Source: Chloroflexota bacterium (lineage in GTDB: Bacteria; Chloroflexota; Dehalococcoidia; Tepidiformales; Tepidiformaceae). From it: a stretch of 12,251 nucleotides of DNA. The notes under the pieces were generated by a model. The model saw nothing but the letters and a program-made list of their open reading frames with translations, was not told where the DNA came from and searched no databases. Where the stretch lies: positions 1 through 12,251 of the forward strand of contig JAKALX010000069.1 of assembly GCA_021823905.1 (NCBI GenBank), given 5' to 3'. The position numbers and the translations under genes were made by a program. This document shows, piece by piece, positions 6,805-12,251 of the stretch (its first letter is position 1; each line of letters begins with the position of its first letter).

Positions 6805-7665
6805 TTAGCCCTCGGCCGCCAGGTACGGCAGCAGCGCCCTTCGGCCGACACCCGTGCCGGGGCAGCTGTAGCTCGTGTCAAAGTGCTCCGAGACGTACTG
6901 GACCAGAACCACGCGGCCCCCGCCGAACGCGTACTTCGGGTCGCACCGGGTCGTCGCCTCGAGAAGGTCCGCCGCGCCCGCGGTCCAGTTCATCAGACCT
7001 GGAGCGAAGCCGCCGGCGATCCGGCTCCACTGGGAGGGAGTGGAGTAGATACCAACCACATGGTGGGTTGACTGGAGGTAGTCGATGGCGCCGCCGATGG
7101 CCCGCTCGTTCAAGAACCGCTGATCGCTCCATGCGTTCCCGGTTTCGACGTCGAGCCACCAGTACATGGGATCGACGCCCTGGCTCCGCGCGAACTGGTG
7201 AGAGAAGGCGGCGCCTTCGTAGCCGTACATGTAGGCCTGGCAGGGAATGTCGGTTTTGGCGCAAACGGTGCTCGCCGAAGTCCAGTCCTTCGGCAGCCCA
7301 TTAACGTTGAGGTAGACTTGCGGCGCGGTGCGGCCCTGGCCGGCATAGCGAAACATCTCTGCGAGGCAGTCGTTCTTCGTGAACATCTTGCCGCCGTTGA
7401 CGCCGATGACCGCGAAATTGATCGGGCCCTCGGGGCGCTCGTGGTTCGCACACTGCGGCCAGCTGATGTCCCAGCCCGTCATCCCGGCGATCGGGTAGGT
7501 AAACTCGGGCGTGCTGACGTCTGCGGCCACCAGTCGCTCGTCTGGCTCCGGCTGACGGGCGGACGCTTGTCCCGTGCTCGACGAGGCTGCGATCAGCGCA
7601 GCGGCGATCAGTGCGAGCGCGGCCCAGCGTGATCGGCCGCCGCTCCGCAGGCATTTCGGAAGCAT
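6805..7665 (-). CDS. Exported GH25-like (lysozyme-type TIM-barrel) protein
   Basis: A 286-residue secreted protein. Residues 1-36 form a signal peptide (basic start, hydrophobic 15-27, ASA before a likely cut at 36/37). The mature part resembles glycoside hydrolase family 25 or the related DUF1906-type barrels: GWDIS at 64-68 (Asp66), the catalytic-pair pattern WLDVE at 170-174 (Asp172, Glu174), GIYS at 205-208, and a late VQY..FDTSY (255-266, Asp263). Mature Cys72, 100, 135, 142, 241 and 268 are six in number, suggesting disulfides outside the membrane. The expected action is on cell-wall glycan, but no wall-binding repeats are present. The start at 7665 is chosen because the signal peptide begins there; no good ribosome site is seen, and the longer frame up to 7989 is Arg/Pro-rich shadow sequence. 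Confidence is high for export, moderate for GH25. Confidence 0.75.
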   Translation of the reverse strand: MLPKCLRSGGRSRWAALALIAAALIAASSSTGQASARQPEPDERLVAADVSTPEFTYPIAGMTGWDISWPQCANHERPEGPINFAVIGVNGGKMFTKNDCLAEMFRYAGQGRTAPQVYLNVNGLPKDWTSASTVCAKTDIPCQAYMYGYEGAAFSHQFARSQGVDPMYWWLDVETGNAWSDQRFLNERAIGGAIDYLQSTHHVVGIYSTPSQWSRIAGGFAPGLMNWTAGAADLLEATTRCDPKYAFGGGRVVLVQYVSEHFDTSYSCPGTGVGRRALLPYLAAEG

Positions 7666-7716
7666 TGCGAGCAGGCTGCCATGTGTATCAGGTTTCTGTC
7701 TATCGGGAGAAAAGGA

Positions 7717-7745
7717 AGGGATCCCTCGCGCGCGAACAACGCGCG
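7717..7745. other. Two adjacent perfect palindromes in the vapC1-GH25 gap
   Basis: AGGGATCCCT (7717-7726) is followed by a hairpin of CGCGCG arms (7729-7734 and 7740-7745) around AACAA. It could be a terminator-like structure for the toxin-antitoxin transcript or an operator for the exported protein. No U-run follows on the minus strand, so an intrinsic terminator is doubtful. Beyond these palindromes the 149-base gap (7666-7814) holds no clear promoter. Confidence 0.3.
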
Positions 7746-7812
7746 TCTTACGCCGGCTACCTGCACGCTCGGATGGCGACGATCGACGCGGAAGCCGGCT
7801 CGCAGGGGCACG

Positions 7813-7936
7813 CGTTACCAGGCGGTCAGCAGGCCGGGGATCGCCGCGCTCGTGATCCGTTCGTCGCGGGTGGCGAGCGGCGCTCCGAGTTCGAGCGCGG
7901 TGGCGACGATGAGGCGGTCGGCTGGGTCTCCGTGGA
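7813..7936 (-). repeat. Toxin-tail repeat, copy 1
   Basis: The last 39 codons of vapC1 plus two bases match 8522-8645 at 120 of 124 positions by hand alignment, without gaps. The match stops two bases past the stop codon on one side and at the HGDPADR motif on the other. Confidence 0.93.
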
Positions 7937-8213
7937 GTTGGGGTCCGATCATCCCCGCACGGATGCCAATTCCTGGCGTAAGGGGCCACAACCGCGTTCG
8001 GCTGTGCGCAAGCGCGATCCGCACGAAGAGATCGAGATCCTGATCAGCGGGAAGTTGCAGCCGCTGTTTCCTGACGAGCATCGCCACTTCCCAGATCACG
8101 ATCGAGGGGAGCACGAGCTGGTCAGCCTGGTCGAGAAGCTCCGCAACGTGCGGCGAGAGCTCGGGTGACCGCCGCAGCCACCAGATCCAGGCATGAGTGT
8201 CGAGAACGATCAC
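7815..8213 (-). CDS. vapC: VapC-type PIN-domain ribonuclease toxin (distal copy)
   Basis: A 132-residue PIN-domain protein of the VapC type, a Mg-dependent ribonuclease that blocks translation when released from its antitoxin. The acidic site is complete: Asp5 (VLDTHAW), Glu42 (IWEVAML), Asp96/Asp99 (HGDPADR) and Asp117 (TRDERI). The start is a GTG at 8213 whose GTGA overlaps the antitoxin stop by 4 bases, giving strong coupling. The last 39 residues differ from the second VapC (8524-8916) at one position only, with almost identical DNA, while the first 93 residues are only about 45% alike. That split is unusual, because a simple duplicate should diverge evenly. The cellular RNA target cannot be predicted. 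Confidence 0.93.
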   Translation of the reverse strand: MIVLDTHAWIWWLRRSPELSPHVAELLDQADQLVLPSIVIWEVAMLVRKQRLQLPADQDLDLFVRIALAHSRTRLWPLTPGIGIRAGMIGPQLHGDPADRLIVATALELGAPLATRDERITSAAIPGLLTAW

Positions 8214-8482
8214 GGGTCACCGTCAGACCAGTCAGCCACGGGTGAGATGACGTCGCCAACTCCGACAAGCATTTGGCCCGCCATATCGCGCAGATCCTCG
8301 TCCGAAAGCGACCGAACGACCACGCTGCCGGCACTCTGCCGAATCACCAGTTCCTCGCCGGTCTCCGTGACCTCGTCGATGAGCTCGAGGCAGCGCGCTG
8401 CGAACTCCTCCGCCGTGATTTCCCGCACCGGACGCTTGCTGATCACGTTCAGAGCATCGAACGGCGGGGCCGCCCGCGTCAA
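8210..8482 (-). CDS. Phd/YefM-type antitoxin (distal copy)
   Basis: Antitoxin partner of the toxin at 7815-8213. The conserved head REITAEEFAARCLELIDEV..TGEEL is the Phd/YefM DNA-binding and dimer fold, and the acidic C-terminal tail should wrap the PIN toxin. As listed it starts at TTG 8482 (90 residues); a GTG at 8446 gives 78 residues beginning MISKRPVREI and fits the family length better. Neither has a good Shine-Dalgarno site. The TTG overlaps by 4 bases a copied nuoN stop codon (TTGA), so translation may once have been coupled to nuoN. The head is about 89% identical in DNA to the second antitoxin (8913-9227), whereas the tail after GEEL is largely unrelated, matching the divergence in the toxin N-terminus. 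Confidence 0.87.
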   Translation of the reverse strand: MTRAAPPFDALNVISKRPVREITAEEFAARCLELIDEVTETGEELVIRQSAGSVVVRSLSDEDLRDMAGQMLVGVGDVISPVADWSDGDP

Positions 8483-8485
8483 TGC
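8349..8485 (-). repeat. Antitoxin-head repeat, copy 1
   Basis: Aligns without gaps to 9061-9197, 122 of 137 positions identical by hand count. It covers the antitoxin head from the possible TTG start to GEEL. Confidence 0.9.
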
Positions 8486-8515
8486 GTCGTCGAAGCGGCG
8501 AGCGTCGTCCCGGCG
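8469..8515 (-). repeat. Displaced copy of the nuoN 3' end
   Basis: 45 of 47 bases match 9471-9517, exactly 1002 bases away. The copy holds the last codons of nuoN (from the Ala/Gly-Thr-Thr-Leu region), its TGA stop at 8479-8481 and about 10 bases beyond. It is not attached to the rest of nuoN and now forms the leader of the distal antitoxin. Confidence 0.93.
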
Positions 8516-8523
8516 AAGCTTCG
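8514..8523. other. Perfect palindrome at the duplication junction
   Basis: CGAAGCTTCG spans the join between the end of the displaced nuoN tail (8515) and the start of the toxin-tail repeat (8522). It may be a join scar, a small operator or coincidence. Confidence 0.45.
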
Positions 8524-8645
8524 TTACCAGGCGGTCACAAGGCCGGGGATCGCCGCGCTCGTGATCCGTTCGTCGCGGGTGGCGAGCGGCGCTCCGAGTT
8601 CGAGCGCGGTGGCGACGATGAGGCGGTCGGCGGGGTCGCCGTGGA
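8522..8645 (-). repeat. Toxin-tail repeat, copy 2
   Basis: Partner of 7813-7936, with 4 mismatches in 124. It encodes the last 39 residues of vapC2. Confidence 0.93.
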
Positions 8646-8916
8646 ACGAGGGCGGCAAGGTCGCGGTCCGGGCCGCGATCTCAGGCGTGATCGGCTGAAG
8701 CCGCACGCCCTCCCATCCGAGACCCGAACGCAGGAAGGCGAGCAGCTCCCGATCGAGGGCAAGCCGGCCCTTCGCCACCAGCATCGCCAACTCCCAGAGG
8801 ACAATCCCGGGGACGACAACATCCGTGTCGCGTTCGAGCAGTGCGGCTGCGCGGGCCGACAGCCGGCCGTCGTCGGTGAGCCACCAGAGCCAGGTGTGGG
8901 TGTCCAGGACGATCAC
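8524..8916 (-). CDS. vapC: VapC-type PIN-domain ribonuclease toxin (nuoN-proximal copy)
   Basis: A 130-residue PIN toxin with a full acidic site: Asp5 (VLDTHTW), Glu42 (LWELAML), Asp94/Asp97 (HGDPADR) and Asp115 (TRDERI). The GTG at 8916 is taken as start because the homologous distal toxin starts at the same place and because its GTGA overlaps the antitoxin stop by 4 bases; an in-frame start at 8943 would lie inside the antitoxin gene and adds nine unrelated residues. Residues 50-91 differ strongly from the distal copy, including a two-residue length change, whereas the C-terminal 39 residues are nearly identical. Its stop is followed within a few bases by the displaced nuoN tail and then the second antitoxin gene. 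Confidence 0.93.
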   Translation of the reverse strand: MIVLDTHTWLWWLTDDGRLSARAAALLERDTDVVVPGIVLWELAMLVAKGRLALDRELLAFLRSGLGWEGVRLQPITPEIAARTATLPPSFHGDPADRLIVATALELGAPLATRDERITSAAIPGLVTAW

Positions 8917-9227
8917 GCCTTCGCGTCCCGCTCGGCTTCCCACTCGTCCCCGATCGGCGACTCAACGTCGCCCATGAACGTCACCATCTCCCGCAGACTG
9001 GGCCGGTTGAGGCTCGGCGCGGGCACGATGACCACCGAACGAGCGTTGTGACGCACTGTCAGCTCTTCGCCGGTCTCGGCAACCTCGTCGATAAGCTCGA
9101 GGCAGCGCGCCGCGAACTCCTCCGCCGCGATTTCTCGAACCGGACGCTTGCTGATCACGCTCAGAGCATCGGCCGGCGGGCCCGCCGGCGTCAATGCATG
9201 TTGGGCGGGCAGGCCAGGTGACTTCAC
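8913..9227 (-). CDS. Phd/YefM-type antitoxin (nuoN-proximal copy)
   Basis: Antitoxin partner of the toxin at 8524-8916. It has the same Phd/YefM head as the distal copy (REIAAEEFAARCLELIDEV) and a different C-terminal tail rich in Glu/Asp (FMGDVESPIGDEWEAERDAKA). Three starts are possible: GTG 9227 (104 residues), which overlaps the hicB stop by 4 bases (GTGA) and is listed here; TTG 9194 (93 residues), matching the TTG of the distal copy; and GTG 9158 (81 residues), which best fits family length. The order hicB, antitoxin, toxin with 4-base overlaps suggests one translationally coupled unit. The conserved head predicts that both antitoxins may bind similar operator DNA, and the different tails predict separate toxin partners. 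Confidence 0.87.
   Translation of the reverse strand: MKSPGLPAQHALTPAGPPADALSVISKRPVREIAAEEFAARCLELIDEVAETGEELTVRHNARSVVIVPAPSLNRPSLREMVTFMGDVESPIGDEWEAERDAKA
9061..9197 (-). repeat. Antitoxin-head repeat, copy 2
   Basis: Partner of 8349-8485 (15 mismatches in 137, no gaps). It ends in the CATTGACGC motif (minus strand), which also occurs at the nuoN stop. Confidence 0.9.
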
Positions 9228-9439
9228 GCCGCGTCGATGCGAATGGTCTCCCGCAGCGCGCCCTCGTGCAGCTTCGCCGCGTCAGCCCGCTTCAAGTCGA
9301 GGATGTCGCGGAGCGCTTCCACGAGGCTGTCCCGCGCTTCGTCGAGTGTGCGCTCCTGTGCGAAGGCGCCGCCAACCTCCTCGACCCAGCCGATCCACCA
9401 ATCGCCGTCCTGCTTGAACACTGCCGTGAACTCGCGCAT
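9224..9439 (-). CDS. Orphan HicB-like antitoxin-fold protein
   Basis: A 71-residue HicB-family protein: the N-terminal strand pair MREFTAVFKQDGDWWIGWVEEVGG and the TLDEARDSLVEALRDIL helix are characteristic of the HicB partial RNase-H fold. HicB normally neutralises HicA, but no HicA-like small double-stranded-RNA-binding protein is present on either side; the next gene is a Phd/YefM antitoxin. The start ATG at 9439 has GAGGAG 6 bases upstream (minus strand, 9446-9451). No DNA-binding tail (ribbon-helix-helix or HTH) follows the HicB core, so it may not autoregulate. Its stop overlaps the next possible start by 4 bases. It sits 41 bases after nuoN, with no visible terminator between, so it may be read from the nuo transcript. 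Confidence 0.87.
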   Translation of the reverse strand: MREFTAVFKQDGDWWIGWVEEVGGAFAQERTLDEARDSLVEALRDILDLKRADAAKLHEGALRETIRIDAA

Positions 9440-9445
9440 CGCCAG

Positions 9446-9451
9446 CTCCTC
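9446..9451 (-). promoter_or_regulatory. Ribosome-binding site of the HicB-like gene
   Basis: GAGGAG on the minus strand, 6 bases from the ATG at 9439. It decides this start against the long open frame that continues upstream through nuoN. Confidence 0.7.
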
Positions 9452-9470
9452 GCTACACATGATACGCCGC

Positions 9471-9517
9471 GCCGCCTGCGTCAATGTGTCGTCGAAGCGG
9501 CGAGCGTCGTCCCGGCG
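9471..9517 (-). repeat. nuoN 3' end, source copy of the 47-base repeat
   Basis: The authentic nuoN end and the first bases after it. It matches 8469-8515 at 45 of 47 positions. Confidence 0.93.
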
Positions 9518-11013
9518 GGCATCTCGTTCTGCGCGTGCAGGTCGGCGCCCTGCTGGAAGAGCGGGGTCGCGGCTTTGTCGGCCGCCTTGAACAGCGGCTG
9601 CGGGTACATGCCGATGAAGAGCACGCCTACCGCCAGCGCCGCGCCCATCGCCCAGAGCACGGGGCTCACCTTCCAGCGCGTCGCGCCCTCGGGCGGATCG
9701 AAGAGGTACATCTGGCGGATGACCATGAGGTAGTAGTAGAGGCTGATGAAGCTGTTGAGCACCGCCAGGCCGATGACCCAGTAGAGCTCGGTCCGCGTCG
9801 CCGACTGGAACATGAAGAGCTTGGTCGCGAAGCCGGCGAAGAACGGCAGACCGGCGAACGAGAAGAGCGCGACGGTGATCACGAGCGCCAGGAACGGCTG
9901 CGTCTCGGCGAGCCCTCGGAGGCCGACGATCGTGTCGTCGTTCGTGCGATTGTAGTGGGCGGTCAGGGCCACGAAGAGGAGCAGCGTGGAGACGATGTAG
10001 CCCGTGATGTGGAGGATCAGGGCGGCGGACGCGTCGCGGCCGAACGCGGCGTCGCCGTAGCCGATGGCGGCGATGACGACGAGCATGTAGCCCACCTGGC
10101 CGATGGAGCTGTAGGCGACGAGGCGTTTCAGGTTCTTCTGCTGGATGGCGACGAGGTTGCCGCCGGTCATCGTCGCGGCGGCGATGATCGCCACCGCCCA
10201 GCTCCACTCGGAGCCGCCGCCGTTGCCGGCGAAGGCGCCGCTGAAGAGCCGCAGGATGAGGGCGAAGCCGCCGAGCTTCGAAGCCGTCGAGAGGAAGGCG
10301 GTGATCGGCAGCGGCGCGCCTTCGTAGGCGTCGGGCGCCCACATGTGGAACGGTACGGCCGAAACCTTGAAACCGACGCCCGCGAGGATCAGCATGAAGC
10401 CGACCACGGTGGCGGCGTCGGTCGTGCTCGCCCGTGTCGAAAGGGCGGTGGCAATGCCGTCGTAGGTCGTGGTCCCGGTGACGCCGTAGATGAGGCTCAT
10501 GCCGTAGAGGAACATCGCGCTGGAAAACGCGCCCAGGAGGATGTACTTGAGGCTCGCCTCGCTGCTGAGATTGTCGCGCTTGAGGAAGCCGACGAGGATG
10601 TAGAGGCAGAAGCTGAGGAGTTCGAGCGAGATGTAGGCGGTGATCAGCTCGCGGGCGGCGGCCATGTAGACGAGCCCGCAGCCGGCCACCAGGAGCAGGC
10701 CGTAGTACTCCGCCGCCGTCTTCGTTCGCTCGCGAAGATAGCTGGCCGACATCAGCGAGACGACGAAGACGATGCCCGCGCCGAGGACGCGCATATAGGT
10801 CGTGAAGTTGTCGAGCTGGATAAGTCCCTGATAGCTGTTCGGGTCCTTGCCGAGGAAGAAGAGCGCCGAGACGCCCCAGGCGAGCGCGCCGAGGGCCGTC
10901 AGGTAGGCGAGGTAATCCTTGCGGATGGCGGGCCGGAAGAGCTCGATGGCGATGACGAGCACGGCGAAGCCGCCGGCGATGTATTCGGGGATGAAGACTG
11001 TGTAGTCGCGCAT
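9481..11013 (-). CDS. nuoN: NADH-quinone oxidoreductase subunit N
   Basis: A 510-residue antiporter-like subunit of respiratory complex I, in the cytoplasmic membrane, where it forms one of the proton channels driven by quinone reduction. About fourteen hydrophobic helices are visible. The charged residues that carry protons in this family are in place: Glu131 (ELLSF), Lys156 (SLKYILLG), Lys216 (GFKVSAVPFH), Lys246 (STASKLGG) and Lys398 (FATKLF, TM12). The motif YSSIGQVGY is at 301-309. The ATG at 11013 follows the nuoM stop by one base, so the two are one operon and this is its last nuo gene here. The last codons and stop are duplicated 1 kb downstream in front of the second toxin-antitoxin pair. 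Confidence 0.97.
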   Translation of the reverse strand: MRDYTVFIPEYIAGGFAVLVIAIELFRPAIRKDYLAYLTALGALAWGVSALFFLGKDPNSYQGLIQLDNFTTYMRVLGAGIVFVVSLMSASYLRERTKTAAEYYGLLLVAGCGLVYMAAARELITAYISLELLSFCLYILVGFLKRDNLSSEASLKYILLGAFSSAMFLYGMSLIYGVTGTTTYDGIATALSTRASTTDAATVVGFMLILAGVGFKVSAVPFHMWAPDAYEGAPLPITAFLSTASKLGGFALILRLFSGAFAGNGGGSEWSWAVAIIAAATMTGGNLVAIQQKNLKRLVAYSSIGQVGYMLVVIAAIGYGDAAFGRDASAALILHITGYIVSTLLLFVALTAHYNRTNDDTIVGLRGLAETQPFLALVITVALFSFAGLPFFAGFATKLFMFQSATRTELYWVIGLAVLNSFISLYYYLMVIRQMYLFDPPEGATRWKVSPVLWAMGAALAVGVLFIGMYPQPLFKAADKAATPLFQQGADLHAQNEMPAGTTLAASTTH

Positions 11014-11014
11014 C

Positions 11015-12251
11015 TTAGCCCGTCACCCCCGGCAGCAGCGTCACGGTCGCGCCGATGCGGTCAATGAATGGCGCCCACCAGACTCCCATGAAGACCATCG
11101 CGCCAATGAGGAGGCCGGCCGACGACATCTCGATCGGCGTCATGTCCTTGAGCGCCGACCAGCGAGCGTTGAACGGTCCGAAAAACACCTGGCCGAAGAG
11201 CCGCAGCATGTAGGCAGCGGCAAGAGCCGCCGCGAAGATCGCCAGCCCGCCGAACAGCGGGTAGGTGCGGAACGTGCCGACGAAGATATGGAACTCGGCG
11301 GTGAAGCCCGAGAGCGCCGGGAGGCCGACGTTCGCCAACCCCGCGAGCGTGTAACAGATCACCCAGATGGGCATCACCTTCGCGATCCCGCCGAAATCGC
11401 GGAGGTCGCGCGTGTGCGCCTGGTCGTAAAGCGCGCCAATCAGGAGGAAGACGAGAGCCGTCATGACTCCGTGGCTGAACATCTGGAGGACCGCGCCGGT
11501 GATGCCGATCTGGTTCATGGTCGCCAGGCCCATGAGCACGTAGCCCATGTGGGAGACCGAGCTGTAGCCCGAGATGAGCTTGAAGTCGCGCTGGGTGAGC
11601 GCCGCCGAAGCGCCGTAGACCGCGCCGACAGTGCCAAGGACCATGAGGCCCGGCATCCAGAAGTCCGCGCCCTCGGGCAGGAGCTGGATGCCAAGGCGGA
11701 TGATGCCAAAGGCGCCCAACTTCATCAGGACGCCCGCGTGCACCATCGAGACGGCGGTCGGGGCCGACATGTGGCCGTCCGGCGACCATGTGTGCAGCGG
11801 CCAGAGCGCCGCGAGCACGCCGCAGCCGATGACCATGAACGGGAACACCGTCTTCTGGAAGGTCGGGCTCAGCGTTCCGTCGCGGCCCGCCTGCCAGAGC
11901 TGCTGCATGTCGAACGTGCGCAACCCGGCTTCGTGGAAGACGGCGAAGATGCCGATCCAGATGAGTACCGACCCACCCACCAGCATCAGGGTCAGCTTCA
12001 TCGCGCCGTACTCTTTGCGCGTGGAGCCCCAGACGCCGATCAACAGGTAGAGCGGCATGACCGCGAGTTCGTAGAAGAAGAACCAGAAGAAGAGGTCGAG
12101 CGAGAAGAACGTCCCGTACACGCCCGTGATGAGCGTGAAGTAGAGGATGAAGAAGTCCTTCGTGCGGTAGTCGATCTTCCACGACACCAGCGTCCCGGCG
12201 AAGGCGACGACGCCGGTGAGCAGCGCCATCGTCGCCGAGATGCCGTCGACG
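11015..12251 (-). CDS. nuoM: NADH-quinone oxidoreductase subunit M, 5' end outside the window
   Basis: The C-terminal 411 codons of a complex I antiporter-like subunit; the frame stays open to the window edge, where VDGIS, typical of TM4 of NuoM, is read upstream of the internal Met at 12229. About 90-100 N-terminal residues are missing because of the window edge, not truncation. Counting from Met 12229: Glu54 (FYELAVMPL) is the conserved TM5 glutamate, Lys170 (GVLMKLGAFG) the TM8 lysine, His228 (SVSHMGY) and Glu312 (TAEFHIF, TM12) are present. The TM7 lysine, normally seven residues before His in KxPxxPxH, is replaced: here the site reads LAALWPLH (Leu139). The gene ends one base before nuoN. 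Confidence 0.96.
   Translation of the reverse strand, partial: VDGISATMALLTGVVAFAGTLVSWKIDYRTKDFFILYFTLITGVYGTFFSLDLFFWFFFYELAVMPLYLLIGVWGSTRKEYGAMKLTLMLVGGSVLIWIGIFAVFHEAGLRTFDMQQLWQAGRDGTLSPTFQKTVFPFMVIGCGVLAALWPLHTWSPDGHMSAPTAVSMVHAGVLMKLGAFGIIRLGIQLLPEGADFWMPGLMVLGTVGAVYGASAALTQRDFKLISGYSSVSHMGYVLMGLATMNQIGITGAVLQMFSHGVMTALVFLLIGALYDQAHTRDLRDFGGIAKVMPIWVICYTLAGLANVGLPALSGFTAEFHIFVGTFRTYPLFGGLAIFAAALAAAYMLRLFGQVFFGPFNARWSALKDMTPIEMSSAGLLIGAMVFMGVWWAPFIDRIGATVTLLPGVTG

Noticed and set aside
6702..6881. Upstream ATG start for mscL
   Set aside because: Would add 60 low-quality residues before the conserved MscL N-terminus; GTG 6701 has a clear Shine-Dalgarno site.
7666..7989. N-terminal extension of the GH25-like protein into the toxin gene
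   Set aside because: Arg/Pro-rich and overlapping vapC1 on the same strand; the signal peptide starts at 7665.
7813..9517. CRISPR or transposon explanation for the repeats
   Set aside because: Repeats are few, unequal in length and coding; there are no spacers, no terminal inverted repeats and no transposase or integrase in the window.
9440..10342. Long N-terminal extension of the HicB-like frame through nuoN
   Set aside because: The extension is Arg/His-rich shadow of nuoN in another frame; HicB homology begins at the ATG 9439, which has a good ribosome site.
9484..11067. 527-codon plus-strand open frame over nuoN
   Set aside because: Antisense shadow of a well-supported membrane protein; its composition (Glu, Arg, Asp, Gly-rich, no motif) mirrors the complementary hydrophobic codons.

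Overview
The window is GC-rich throughout except for an AT-richer stretch near 1476-1550, and it is densely coded with short intergenic gaps. All genes lie on the minus strand except a plus-strand block at 1568-4387. The gene content fits a free-living, respiring, high-GC bacterium: the 3' end of a complex I (nuo) operon, an MscL channel with a C-terminal zinc ribbon, an exported GH25-like protein and a kinase-fold protein with a small partner. The style of NuoM/NuoN and the zinc-ribbon MscL lean towards Chloroflexota (or a deep actinobacterial lineage). This is a weak placement, because no rRNA or other marker gene is present.

Layout. Positions 76-1385 (minus) hold a small tail-anchored membrane protein and a zinc-dependent alcohol/sorbitol-type dehydrogenase, with a cluster of GGACTGAG-like repeats between them. 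Positions 1386-1567 are a divergent regulatory region with promoter-like elements for both directions and two small palindromes. Positions 1568-4387 (plus) hold an FAD-dependent oxidoreductase, then an APH/ACAD10-type phosphotransferase coupled by a 1-base overlap to a small helical protein. Positions 4391-6231 (minus) hold a metallo-beta-lactamase-fold hydrolase overlapping a class I/II PLP aminotransferase by 4 bases. Positions 6294-7665 (minus) hold mscL and the exported GH25-like protein. Positions 7815-9439 (minus) hold a toxin-antitoxin cluster: an orphan HicB, a Phd/YefM-VapC pair, and a second, diverged copy of that pair. Positions 9481-12251 (minus) hold nuoN and the 3' part of nuoM.

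The most unusual part is 7813-9517. Two vapBC modules stand in tandem directly downstream of nuoN. A 47-base copy of the nuoN 3' end and stop codon lies again in front of the distal module, 1002 bases away, so the array appears to have arisen by tandem duplication that took in the nuoN tail. The two modules are mosaic. The antitoxin head (about 89% identical over 137 nt) and the toxin tail (120 of 124 nt identical) are nearly the same. The antitoxin C-terminus and toxin N-terminus between them, about 412-415 nt, are strongly diverged. This is what swapping or diversifying only the antitoxin-toxin recognition cassette between conserved flanks would produce. No CRISPR array, rRNA, tRNA, transposase or phage gene was seen.
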